Assembly: GCA_023898785.1 (NCBI GenBank)
Contig: CP060239.1
Location: 62,001 to 126,000 of the forward strand
From: Rhodospirillales bacterium
GTDB taxonomy: Bacteria; Pseudomonadota; Alphaproteobacteria; Micavibrionales; Micavibrionaceae
Reading direction: 5' to 3'
DNA: 64,000 nucleotides
Made by a program: the position numbers and the translations under genes. The notes beneath the pieces were generated by a model, which saw only the letters and a list, made by a program, of their open reading frames with translations, was not told the origin of the DNA and did no database searches. Below, piece by piece: positions 50,372-59,097 of the stretch; the first letter of the stretch is position 1; each line of letters begins with the position of its first letter.

Positions 50372-52291
50372 GTGAATGGATTTGGTCGCAATTTGATTTT
50401 CTGGCTGGCGATTGGCCTGACCATGATTTTCCTGTTCAATATTTTTCAGGGCGCGCAGCAAGGGGCAATTAACCGCGGGAATAAGATTTCCTATAGTGAA
50501 TTTATGACGGATGCGCAGGCGGGGCGTGTTTCGAATGTCGTTATTAAAGGGCAGGAATTGCACGGCGTATTTGCTTCAAGCGGCGAAGAATTCAAGGTGA
50601 TGGTGCCGCCGAACGAAAACGTGGTAGACCGCCTTCAGGGTAGCGCGGTGCAGATTGCGGCTGACAAGGAAGATCCTGAGCAGATTAGTTTGATGAGTAT
50701 TTTGATTTCGCTGTTGCCTGCATTCCTGATCATCGGGGTGTGGATTATGTTTATGAAGCAAATGCAGGGCGGTAAAGGCGGCGGTGCGATGGGATTTGGC
50801 AAGAGCCGGGCTAAGATGCTGAATGAAAAGCATGGCCGTGTGACATTCGAGGATGTGGCGGGTATTGAAGAGGCTAAGCAGGAGCTGGAAGAGGTCGTTG
50901 AGTTTTTGAAGGATCCGCAGAAATTTAGCCGTTTGGGAGGGAAGATTCCGAAAGGGGCCTTGCTGGTCGGTCAGCCGGGGACGGGTAAAACGCTGATTGC
51001 GCGGGCCGTGGCCGGTGAGGCGGATGTGCCGTTCTTTACCATTTCCGGTTCTGATTTTGTGGAGATGTTTGTTGGCGTTGGTGCGAGCCGGGTGCGCGAT
51101 ATGTTCGAGCAGGGCAAGAAGAATGCGCCGTGCATTATCTTTATCGACGAGATTGATGCAGTGGGGCGGCACCGCGGGGCCGGGCTGGGCGGAGGGAATG
51201 ACGAGCGCGAGCAGACCTTGAACCAGCTTTTGGTTGAGATGGATGGGTTTGAGTCCAATGAGGGCGTGATTATTCTGGCGGCGACGAACCGTCCGGATGT
51301 GCTTGATCCTGCACTTTTGCGTCCGGGGCGTTTTGATCGTCAGATTGTGGTGCCGCTTCCGGATATTAAGGGCCGGGAAAAGATTCTTGAAGTGCATATG
51401 AAGAAAGTGCCGCTGGCGAACAATGTTGAAGCCATTATTATTGCACGCGGGACGCCCGGTTTTAGCGGGGCGGATTTGGCAAATCTGGTTAATGAAGCGG
51501 CGCTTTTGGCGGCGCGGCGCGGCAAGCGCGTTGTGGGTATGGATGAGCTGGAAGATGCCAAGGATAAGGTCATGATGGGCTCTGAACGTAAGTCTATGGT
51601 GATGAGCGAAGATGAGAAAAAGCTGACTGCGTATCATGAGGCGGGCCATGCGTTGGTGGCGATGCATGAGCCGGCGTCCGATCCGGTGCATAAAGCAACG
51701 ATTGTGCCGCGCGGGCGGGCGCTGGGTCTGGTTATGCGTCTTCCTGAAGCTGATCGGCTATCGATGAGCCTTGAGAAGCTGAAGGCAGATTTGTCTGTGG
51801 CGATGGGCGGGCGCGTTGCCGAGGAGATTATTTTCGGACATGATAAGGTTACGACGGGTGCGAGTAGCGATATTCAACAGGCGACCAATATGGCGCGCAA
51901 GATGGTTATGGAATGGGGTTTTTCTGATAAGCTTGGTACAATCCGCTATGCGCAGGATCAGGAAGAGGTTTTTCTTGGGCATTCGGTTGCGCAATCGAAA
52001 AATATGTCTGATGAGACGGCGGCGACCGTGGATTCTGAAATTCGACGGATTGTTGAGCAGGGCTATGACAAGGCCAAGCAGATTTTGACTGAAAATCTGG
52101 ATGATTTGCATAAATTGGCCAAGGCTTTGATTGAATATGAATTGTTGTCTGGTGATGAAATCAAGGACCTGCTTGCCGGAAAGCCGATACTTCGTGATAG
52201 TGATAATGAACCGCCGGAGGATACGACACCAAAATCTTCTGTGCCATCAGGTGGAGGTTTTGCCAGTGGGGAAGCGCCACAAGGAGCTTAG
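50372..52291 (+). CDS. ftsH: ATP-dependent zinc metalloprotease FtsH
   Basis: 639 residues from a GTG at 50372 with GAAGGATAGG before it. Two membrane helices (about 6-25 and 105-125) flank a periplasmic domain; Walker A is GQPGTGKT (about 199), Walker B FIDEIDA (about 257), SRH near 300-320, and the zinc site HEAGH (about 422) with a later Asp. It degrades membrane and short-lived cytosolic proteins. The C-terminal 30 residues are Pro/Ser/Gly-rich. Confidence 0.97.
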   Translation: MNGFGRNLIFWLAIGLTMIFLFNIFQGAQQGAINRGNKISYSEFMTDAQAGRVSNVVIKGQELHGVFASSGEEFKVMVPPNENVVDRLQGSAVQIAADKEDPEQISLMSILISLLPAFLIIGVWIMFMKQMQGGKGGGAMGFGKSRAKMLNEKHGRVTFEDVAGIEEAKQELEEVVEFLKDPQKFSRLGGKIPKGALLVGQPGTGKTLIARAVAGEADVPFFTISGSDFVEMFVGVGASRVRDMFEQGKKNAPCIIFIDEIDAVGRHRGAGLGGGNDEREQTLNQLLVEMDGFESNEGVIILAATNRPDVLDPALLRPGRFDRQIVVPLPDIKGREKILEVHMKKVPLANNVEAIIIARGTPGFSGADLANLVNEAALLAARRGKRVVGMDELEDAKDKVMMGSERKSMVMSEDEKKLTAYHEAGHALVAMHEPASDPVHKATIVPRGRALGLVMRLPEADRLSMSLEKLKADLSVAMGGRVAEEIIFGHDKVTTGASSDIQQATNMARKMVMEWGFSDKLGTIRYAQDQEEVFLGHSVAQSKNMSDETAATVDSEIRRIVEQGYDKAKQILTENLDDLHKLAKALIEYELLSGDEIKDLLAGKPILRDSDNEPPEDTTPKSSVPSGGGFASGEAPQGA

Positions 52292-52334
52292 ATGTTTAGA
52301 TTTTTATACCGTCTATACATAAGGGGAGAGTGCT

Positions 52335-52601
52335 ATGTTTAAATTTGAGAAAAATATTGGAGATAAGGATAAAAAAGCCCGGATTGCTGCGGCGGTTGTG
52401 CTTTTTGCAGCGAGTTTCTTTATTTCCGGTGTTGTTGGGAATGTATTGATTTTGCTGGCGGTTGTTATGGTTGTTACCAGTTTTTTCGGTTTTTGTCCGG
52501 CTTATACGTTTATGGGCATGAATACGTGCTGTCGTGACGGTTCTTGTAAGGTTGAAAAGGCTGATGATGATCAGGCGTCTTCTGACGACAAGGATGCTTG
52601 A
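52335..52601 (+). CDS. DUF2892 membrane protein
   Basis: 88 residues. The N-terminus (FKFEKNIGDKDKKARIAAAV), two hydrophobic helices (about 17-33 and 36-53) and a short CCRDGSC cluster match DUF2892/YgaP-like small membrane proteins. A GGGGAGAG ribosome site precedes the ATG. The C-terminus is acidic. Role unknown; related domains accompany rhodanese and sulfur proteins. Confidence 0.85.
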   Translation: MFKFEKNIGDKDKKARIAAAVVLFAASFFISGVVGNVLILLAVVMVVTSFFGFCPAYTFMGMNTCCRDGSCKVEKADDDQASSDDKDA

Positions 52602-52625
52602 GTAGTCCTTTTTCCGGATTGTCCG

Positions 52626-53576
52626 TTATATAGGCTCGAAAGCCGGGGTGCTTGCGGCGGGTATTGATGTGCGCGCTGATTGTTTTCGAGAAAAGCAGTG
52701 TTTGTATAGCGGGTTTTTCTCGATGTCTTTGAGTATTTGTAAAAAAAGCTGCGTTGTTTCTTCAAGGCGTTGCGGGTCTTGAAGCAGGTCGTTGCGGATT
52801 TCGATCATGATAAAAGGCGTGTCGTATTTTTTGCTGAGTTTTGGCGCGGCTATTTTATTGCTGAACTGGCCGTCTTTCAGGTTGTATGGATACTGCGAAG
52901 CGGCGCGGTTGCCTATTCTTTCGATAAAGGCGTGTTCGATTAGTCTGGACAATATTGTGTCTTCAAAATAGGTGATGCCGATTTCATGGTCGCGGCCATG
53001 GCCGTGCCATTTAGGTGAAAAGCTGTGCAGTGCTATATGTGCTGCGCCATTATGGGTGTTTTTGATGTTCGAGACCAGTTTTTCTTCAGCTCTTGTATAG
53101 GTGTCGTAGATGGTTTTGCGCTGAGCGAGCTTTTCTTTGGAAATATTGTGGTTTCCGGGGACGCAGAGCCTGGCACCGTATTCAGAGGAATTCGGGGTCA
53201 TGGCATATTCCCATGCGCGGTTTTTTTCAACCACCAGGCGCGATACGTTTGAAGCGATTGAGGACAGGTGCGGGCTGAGTTTGTTTAAGCGTTTGACCAG
53301 TTCGGCAGTTCCCCAGTCGCAGACTTCGTGGCGATGTTCATTGATGTCAGGATCAAACCACCATGCGGGCGCACCGAGTGGATTGCCGTCTTGATCGATC
53401 ATATGCCGGGGGACTTTCCAGCCGGCGTGGGGCGCGGAGAGCGTGAAGGGGCTGAGTCCCGTGTGCAGGTGGTAAACGGGATCGTTTTCGCGCAAGGCAA
53501 TGGCTCCGAGGTTTGTTTTCGGAGGGCCGGGGTCGCTGATTTCGCAGAATTGTACCGTCGTTGTTTGCGGTTTCAT
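52626..53576 (-). CDS. N-formylglutamate amidohydrolase-like protein
   Basis: 316 residues from the ATG at 53576. FTLSAPHAGWKVPRHMID is the conserved start of the FGase fold with its His; DINEHRHEVCDWGTAELVKR, then LSSIASNVSRLVVEKNRAWE and HGHGRDHEIGITYFEDTILS follow in family order. FGase removes formate from N-formylglutamate in histidine catabolism, but no hut genes are near, so another amide substrate is possible. Confidence 0.85.
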   Translation of the reverse strand: MKPQTTTVQFCEISDPGPPKTNLGAIALRENDPVYHLHTGLSPFTLSAPHAGWKVPRHMIDQDGNPLGAPAWWFDPDINEHRHEVCDWGTAELVKRLNKLSPHLSSIASNVSRLVVEKNRAWEYAMTPNSSEYGARLCVPGNHNISKEKLAQRKTIYDTYTRAEEKLVSNIKNTHNGAAHIALHSFSPKWHGHGRDHEIGITYFEDTILSRLIEHAFIERIGNRAASQYPYNLKDGQFSNKIAAPKLSKKYDTPFIMIEIRNDLLQDPQRLEETTQLFLQILKDIEKNPLYKHCFSRKQSARTSIPAASTPAFEPI

Positions 53577-53645
53577 TATGTCTTTTGTTTCTTTTATTAC
53601 GGAAACGGTAGAGATTTTTGAAATATATGACAATAAAAAAGTATA

Positions 53646-53659
53646 TTTTGTGCACAAAA
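53646..53659. promoter_or_regulatory. Perfect palindrome upstream of the FGase-like gene
   Basis: TTTTGTGCACAAAA, a perfect 14-base palindrome 70 bases before the start of the minus-strand gene and 130 before the plus-strand gene at 53789. Candidate regulator site. Confidence 0.45.
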
Positions 53660-53788
53660 ATGTGTTGATTGTCTGTGCGCGCGATGGGTCTGTGTGAGCG
53701 TGTCTGCGAATTCCGCGCTTGTTATCCTCCGTATTTGCCAGTACAACGGAGCTTGTGACATAGGAATATCTTGGAGTAAGGGTTTGTT

Positions 53789-54403
53789 ATGGCGCTAGAC
53801 AGTAGCGGGCGGATTGTGGATTATTTTTCTCAGTGTGCCGCAGGTGGTTTGTTTGAGAGAGTTTTTCCGAGAAAAAATCAGGCAGGTGCGGAAAAGAGTC
53901 CGGATGGCGGGACACCGGCGACGGCCAGAGATGTTTTTGAGTATTACAGGGGATTTTTTGAAAAGGGGTCTTCGGTGTGTTACGGAGAGGGTGGGGAGAC
54001 GTTTTTAAGCTTTTCAGACCCTCTCTATAAGTGGGGCGATACGGAGTGGCTTGTTTACTCGGCGGAGTGTTTAGAGGGTGGCAGGGAAGACCTTTGTTTA
54101 ACGTCTTTTAATGGTCGGCAGGGTGGTCATCAGAGGCTTTTCAGAATTGGCTATGAACCTTCTCAAGAAGGGGGGCTTCTCATTTTTATCGGAGGTTATG
54201 ACGGAAGAGATGGTATGTATCATGGAAATGAGAAGCTCTATGAAATTTCAGGAAGATCTTTGGGTCAGGAAGTTTCTGCGTTATATAAAGATCTCGTAGA
54301 GACGGAGGGGTATTGGCCGTTTAACACGGTGTTGAAGCGTATTGCAAGCACGAAGCCCCCTGAGGCTTTAAGCGGTAACGGTCCGGATGTTCTGAAGCTT
54401 TGA
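53789..54403 (+). CDS. Hypothetical protein
   Basis: 204 residues, soluble, acidic, rich in Gly, Phe and Tyr (for example GGLLIFIGGYDGRDGMYHGN). No signal peptide, membrane segment or known domain. The upstream 130 bases contain a GGAGT ribosome site 10 bases before the ATG. It lies 39 bases before glmM on the same strand and may be co-transcribed. Function unknown. Confidence 0.65.
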   Translation: MALDSSGRIVDYFSQCAAGGLFERVFPRKNQAGAEKSPDGGTPATARDVFEYYRGFFEKGSSVCYGEGGETFLSFSDPLYKWGDTEWLVYSAECLEGGREDLCLTSFNGRQGGHQRLFRIGYEPSQEGGLLIFIGGYDGRDGMYHGNEKLYEISGRSLGQEVSALYKDLVETEGYWPFNTVLKRIASTKPPEALSGNGPDVLKL

Positions 54404-54442
54404 TTTATTAATTTGTTCTATGGATTTTTGAGGGTGTTGGTG

Positions 54443-55813
54443 ATGACGCAAATGCAAAAACGGAAATATTTTGGAACAGACGGAATTCGCGGGCGGGCCA
54501 ATAGCTATCCGATGACGCCGGGCATGGTGCAGCGGGTGGCGATGGCGACGGCGAAAGTGCTGCGCGAACGCCATGGCGGGCTGCCGACGGACCGGGTGGT
54601 GATCGGCAAGGATACGCGGTTGTCTTGTTATATGATTGAGCAAGCGATGACGGCCGGGTTTTTATCGATGGGGATGAATGTCATCCTTACGGGTCCGGTG
54701 CCGACGCCGGGGATTGCGATGTTGACGCGATCTTTACGGGCTGATGTCGGGGTGATGATTTCGGCTTCGCATAATTCCTTCGAAGATAACGGGATCAAGC
54801 TGTTTGGGCCGGACGGGTACAAGCTGGATGATGAGATTGAGCTGGAGATTGAAGCGGCGCTGGAAGAGGATCTGGGCGAGCATCTCGCGTTGCCCGGCGA
54901 TTTGGGGAAAGCGGCGCGTTTGGATGATGCGATCGGGCGTTATGCGGAAAGTGTGAAGCGCTCTTTACCACGTGGAACAACGCTGGAGGGGCTTAAGGTC
55001 GTGGTGGATTGCGCCAATGGTGCAGCCTATAAGGTGGCGCCGCAGGTGCTTTGGGAACTGGAGGCCGAGGTTATATCGATTGGCGCGGAGCCGGACGGGC
55101 GCAATATTAATGATGGTTATGGTGCGACGGCGACCGAGAATCTGCAGAAGGCGGTTATTGAGCATAAAGCGGATATTGGCGTTGCGCTGGACGGGGATGC
55201 GGACCGGCTGATTATGGTTGATGAGACAGGCGCGAAGATTGACGGCGATCAGCTGATGGCGGCGCTGGCGGTTTCGATGCAGGAGGCCGGTGAGTTGCAA
55301 GGGAGTGCGTTGGTGGCCACTGTGATGTCGAATTTGGGGCTGGAGCGGTTTTTAAAGGAGCGGGGAATTTGTCTGATCCGCACGGCGGTTGGGGACCGGT
55401 ACGTGTCCGAGACGATGCGGGCGGAAGGGTTTAATCTGGGCGGGGAACAATCCGGGCATTTGATTTTGTCGGATTTGAATACGACGGGTGACGGGTTGCA
55501 GGCGGCGATCAAGATTTGTTCGTTCCTGAAAGAGAGTGGAAAGAAGGCGAGCGCGGCGCTGCATTTGTTCACGCCGTTGCCGCAGATTTTGCGCAATGTG
55601 CGGTTTGAAAGCACGGTCAAGCCGCTGGACGCGGATGAGGTCAAGGCCGCGATTGAACAAGCGGAAAGTTCGCTGGTCAATGAGGGGCGCGTTTTGGTGC
55701 GGGCCAGCGGGACGGAAAGCCTGATCCGCGTGATGGCGGAAGGCGATGACCCGGGCAAGGTTGAAGGCGTGGTCAATGATCTGTGCGCGGTGATTGAGAA
55801 GGCAGTGGGGTAA
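54443..55813 (+). CDS. glmM: Phosphoglucosamine mutase GlmM
   Basis: 456 residues from the ATG at 54443. KRKYFGTDGIRGRAN at the start, the phosphoserine loop GVMISASHNSFEDNGIK (Ser about 108), the metal site ALDGDADR (about 250), the sugar site GEQSGH and the phosphate-binding loop RASGTESLIRVMAEG are all present. It makes glucosamine-1-phosphate for cell-wall and LPS synthesis. Often placed after ftsH-folP in proteobacteria; folP is not seen here. Confidence 0.96.
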   Translation: MTQMQKRKYFGTDGIRGRANSYPMTPGMVQRVAMATAKVLRERHGGLPTDRVVIGKDTRLSCYMIEQAMTAGFLSMGMNVILTGPVPTPGIAMLTRSLRADVGVMISASHNSFEDNGIKLFGPDGYKLDDEIELEIEAALEEDLGEHLALPGDLGKAARLDDAIGRYAESVKRSLPRGTTLEGLKVVVDCANGAAYKVAPQVLWELEAEVISIGAEPDGRNINDGYGATATENLQKAVIEHKADIGVALDGDADRLIMVDETGAKIDGDQLMAALAVSMQEAGELQGSALVATVMSNLGLERFLKERGICLIRTAVGDRYVSETMRAEGFNLGGEQSGHLILSDLNTTGDGLQAAIKICSFLKESGKKASAALHLFTPLPQILRNVRFESTVKPLDADEVKAAIEQAESSLVNEGRVLVRASGTESLIRVMAEGDDPGKVEGVVNDLCAVIEKAVG

Positions 55814-55936
55814 AATTAGTCATAAATTACTTTGTTTTTGATAATATGCGTTGATTGTTGTAATCTCAAGAAAATAGAGGATAGCGGTTATAGAATAGGA
55901 CTAAATTTTTGTTCATAATTTTTAAGGAGAATTAAC

Positions 55937-56449
55937 ATGAGATTTTCTGAAGTTGAAAATTACAATCTATCTGCAATAACTAAATATTTCAGTGAAAAAT
56001 ACGATATTGATAAAGATAAAGCAGACTTGATATCGTTAGAATTAAAGAGATATCTATTTTTAGTTGCAAAAAACAAACGACAGTATGGTATGGCCGGAAT
56101 TGTTGATGAATACTGGCATACTTTTATACTGTCTACCGTTCAATATCATGATTTTTGTGATTTTTTAGGGGAAGGCTATATACATCACCATCCTGATACG
56201 GATGAAGAATCTGCAAGTGAAACGAGGGATGCATACAAACTTTTTTTTAATGATTATGAAATAGAGTTTGGTCACAGTCCGTTAAAGGGTATTTGGCCTT
56301 CTGTAAATGATGGTGGTCGTTGTAAGAACAGTTGTAAGGGATCCCCTTCATGTAAGAACAGGTGTAAAGGAACCCCTTCATGTAAGAATAATTGTAAAGG
56401 CGGTCCTCACCCATCTATGCAGAATGATCTTAAGGGTGTTAGTGCCTAA
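55937..56449 (+). CDS. GRDP/DUF1399-like protein with a Cys-repeat tail
   Basis: 170 residues preceded by AAGGAG. Residues about 50-90 carry IVDEYWHTFILSTVQYHDFC followed by an IHHHP motif, close to the pattern DExWHxxIL-T-x-Y-x-x-FC…HHxP of glycine-rich-domain (DUF1399-like) proteins. Residues about 128-158 are three tandem 10-residue units of the form CKNxCKGxPS. The gene is much more AT-rich than glmM and hisZ on either side, suggesting transfer. There is no signal peptide. The tail could bind metal or form disulfides; no role is assigned. Confidence 0.7.
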   Translation: MRFSEVENYNLSAITKYFSEKYDIDKDKADLISLELKRYLFLVAKNKRQYGMAGIVDEYWHTFILSTVQYHDFCDFLGEGYIHHHPDTDEESASETRDAYKLFFNDYEIEFGHSPLKGIWPSVNDGGRCKNSCKGSPSCKNRCKGTPSCKNNCKGGPHPSMQNDLKGVSA

Positions 56450-56560
56450 AGAGTTTGCATGTGGTGGTTTATCTGATTGCTTGGGTTGTTTAGTTTTTAG
56501 ATGGTAGCTTGTTTTTTGATTTTATTGACTTTAAACGCTTTGCCCCTTAAGCGTTAGGGC

Positions 56561-57571
56561 ATGAAAGATATTTCCCAAAATAGCGCCCTTCTGCCCAGTG
56601 GGTTTGAGGATTTGCTTCCCCCACAGGCGGAGGTGGAATATGACGCGATTGCGCGGCTGATGGCGGTATTTCGCAGTTTTGGTTATGCGCGGGTGAAGCC
56701 GCCGATGGCTGAGTTTGAGGAAAGCTTGCTGGCTCCGGGGCCGGGTGCGGCCTTGACGTCTGAAACATTCCGGGTGATGGACCCTGTAACGCATCGAATG
56801 ATGGGGCTGCGCAGCGATATTACGGCGCAGATCGCGCGGATTGCGCGTTCGCGGCTTTCCGATGAGGCACGGCCTTTGCGGCTGACTTATGCGAATGACG
56901 TAATCCGTACAAAGGCTTCTCAGGCGCGCACACAGCGCCAGTTTACGCAGGTGGGTTGTGAGATGATCGGCCGGAACGATGTGGCCAGCGATGTTGAAAT
57001 TTGTGTGGTAGCTTTGAAGGGTTTGGCTGCTTTGGGGGCTTGCGGCGTGACGATGGATTTTGCCTTGCCGCGGATTGTGGATGACCTTTTTGCGGTTACG
57101 AAGACGAGGCAGGATGATATTGACGGGCTGCGTCATACATTGGCCGGGCCGGTCGATAAGGCTTTGTCGGCGCTGGATGTATTGGCGTTGCCGGAGGCGG
57201 CGTGCGAGTATATTGCACGTTTGCGTGCGGTTGTTTCCGGAGTTGAAGCGGCGATCGCTGGGTTGGATATGAGTGCGATTTCTTTGACGATTGATCCGCT
57301 CGAAACGCGCGGGTTTGAGTATCATAGCGGGCTGGCTTTTACCTTGTTTGCAACGGGGATTCGTGGCGAGTTGGGCCGGGGTGGGCGCTATGATATTTAT
57401 GAGGGTGAGCAGGCGAAGGAAAGTGCAGCCGGGTTTACGCTGTATATGGACACGTTGCGCCAAGGGTTGAAAGTGCAAGAGACTGCAGAGGTCAAAGAAT
57501 TATCGGCGGATGCGGATTGGGCCGAGGTGGCCCGGTTGCAGGATGAAGGGTTTATTGTGAAACGGGGATAA
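56561..57571 (+). CDS. hisZ: ATP phosphoribosyltransferase regulatory subunit HisZ
   Basis: 336 residues of a HisRS-like fold: LLPSGFEDLLPPQAEVEYDA, MMGLRSDITAQIARIARSRL, QFTQVGCEMIGRNDVASDVE and FEYHSGLAFTLFATGIRGEL. It lacks the anticodon-binding domain of HisRS. HisZ makes the short HisG active. No hisG in the window. Placed before purA, an order common in alphaproteobacteria. Confidence 0.93.
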   Translation: MKDISQNSALLPSGFEDLLPPQAEVEYDAIARLMAVFRSFGYARVKPPMAEFEESLLAPGPGAALTSETFRVMDPVTHRMMGLRSDITAQIARIARSRLSDEARPLRLTYANDVIRTKASQARTQRQFTQVGCEMIGRNDVASDVEICVVALKGLAALGACGVTMDFALPRIVDDLFAVTKTRQDDIDGLRHTLAGPVDKALSALDVLALPEAACEYIARLRAVVSGVEAAIAGLDMSAISLTIDPLETRGFEYHSGLAFTLFATGIRGELGRGGRYDIYEGEQAKESAAGFTLYMDTLRQGLKVQETAEVKELSADADWAEVARLQDEGFIVKRG

Positions 57572-57678
57572 ATGGCCTTGCATGCTGATGAAAATCAGCA
57601 TCTTTATGACAGGGGAGATCCTGACTTTCGTCAGGATGCGAGGGTAGAAATTTTAGAAAGGTATATAAAGGTATATAA
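57572..57678. other. hisZ-purA spacer with two hairpins and a repeated ribosome site
   Basis: Two perfect hairpins: TGCTGAT/ATCAGCA (57583-57600) and ATCCTGA/TCAGGAT (57618-57637). Just before purA the 10-base unit AAAGGTATAT occurs twice in tandem (ending at 57677), so the likely AAAGG ribosome site is duplicated. Confidence 0.55.
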
Positions 57679-58971
57679 ATGACAAATGTTGCGGTGATTG
57701 GCGCTCAGTGGGGCGATGAAGGTAAGGGGAAGATTGTCGATTGGCTCTCATCTCGCGCTGATGTGGTGGTGCGGTTTCAGGGCGGGCATAATGCCGGGCA
57801 TACACTGGTGATTGACGGAGTGACGTATAAGCTGCATTTGTTGCCTTCTGGGATAGTGCGTGAATCGAAGATTTCGATTATCGGCAATGGCGTGGTGATT
57901 GATCCGTGGGCCTTGATGAAGGAGATTAAAGCCATTCAAGAAAAAGGCGTGGATGTGAATCCAGACAAGCTTATGATTGCGGAGAATGCGCCGTTGATTT
58001 TACCGGTGCATGGGGCGCTGGATGAAGCGATGGAAGCAACGCGCGGGAGCAAACCGATCGGTACGACGAAGCGCGGGATTGGCCCGGCTTATGAAGATAA
58101 AATTGCACGCCGGGCGATCCGGGTTTGCGATCTGGAGTATCCTGATGTGATGCGTGAAAAGCTGGACCGGATGATGTTGCATCATAATGCGTTGCTTAAA
58201 GGCCTGGGTGCGGAAGAGGTGAGTGCAGACGATATTTTCGACAAGCTAATGGCTGTGCGAGATGAGATTTTGCCATACAGGTGCGTGACGTGGCGGGTGC
58301 TTGATCAGGCACGGGCTGAGGGCAAAAAGATTTTGTTTGAGGGGGCGCAAGGGATGATGCTGGATGTGGATCACGGCACATATCCGTATGTGACTTCGTC
58401 AAATATGGCGGCCGGGCAAGCGGCTACGGGGTCGGGTGTGGCTCCGGATGCCGTCGGTTATGTTTTGGGGATTACCAAGGCCTATACGACGCGCGTCGGG
58501 AGCGGCCCGTTTCCGACTGAGCAGGATAATGAAGTTGGGCAATTTCTTGGTGAAAATGGCCATGAATTTGGCACAACGACCGGGCGTAAGCGGCGTTGTG
58601 GCTGGTTTGATGCGGCATTGGTGCGTCAAACAATAAAGTTGGGCGGGATTCACGGGATTGCGTTGACGAAGCTGGATGTGCTTGACGGACTTAAGGAAAT
58701 ACAGATTTGCGTTGGTTATGAGATCGAAGGTGAGAAATTTGATTATCTTCCGGCTTCGCAAGTGAAACAGGCTGCGGCCAAGCCGATCTATGAAACCATG
58801 GACGGGTGGAGTGAGAGTACACGTGGAGCACGCACATGGGCGGAATTGCCGGCGGCGGCTGTGAAATATGTGAAGCATATTGAAGAGTTGATTGGCGCTC
58901 CGGTGACGCTGCTTTCTACGAGTCCGGAGCGTGAGGATACGATCTTGATGCAGGACCCGTTTGCGGGCTGA
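57679..58971 (+). CDS. purA: Adenylosuccinate synthetase PurA
   Basis: 430 residues. GAQWGDEGKGKIVDWLSSRA at the start (active-site Asp and GTP loop), GGHNAGHT with the catalytic His, GTTKRGIGPAYEDK, and GRKRRCGWFDAALVR near the C-terminal part are all diagnostic. It catalyses IMP + Asp + GTP to adenylosuccinate. Confidence 0.97.
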   Translation: MTNVAVIGAQWGDEGKGKIVDWLSSRADVVVRFQGGHNAGHTLVIDGVTYKLHLLPSGIVRESKISIIGNGVVIDPWALMKEIKAIQEKGVDVNPDKLMIAENAPLILPVHGALDEAMEATRGSKPIGTTKRGIGPAYEDKIARRAIRVCDLEYPDVMREKLDRMMLHHNALLKGLGAEEVSADDIFDKLMAVRDEILPYRCVTWRVLDQARAEGKKILFEGAQGMMLDVDHGTYPYVTSSNMAAGQAATGSGVAPDAVGYVLGITKAYTTRVGSGPFPTEQDNEVGQFLGENGHEFGTTTGRKRRCGWFDAALVRQTIKLGGIHGIALTKLDVLDGLKEIQICVGYEIEGEKFDYLPASQVKQAAAKPIYETMDGWSESTRGARTWAELPAAAVKYVKHIEELIGAPVTLLSTSPEREDTILMQDPFAG

Positions 58972-59011
58972 TCAATTTACTTTTTGTATGAACATGGTTA
59001 CAATGTGCGTT

Positions 59012-59031
59012 GCGCTTTATTTTTTAAGCGC
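59012..59031 (+). terminator. Possible terminator after purA
   Basis: GCGCTT/AAGCGC with an eight-base T-rich loop (TATTTTTT). The tail after the hairpin is not a clean T-run. Confidence 0.4.
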
Positions 59032-59097
59032 ATGCTTCATTTTGGCGTTGCCTGATTCTTAGGTAATGTAGCTATTTCATGTTAAAGAGTTCTTGTT

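Noticed and set aside
50576..51691. 371-codon open frame antisense to ftsH
   Set aside because: It is an antisense shadow of the conserved ftsH gene, rich in His, Arg and Ile, with no independent support.
56327..56410. Short 30-base tandem repeats as a CRISPR array
   Set aside because: The repeats lie in frame inside a protein gene, have no spacers and encode a periodic Cys tail.
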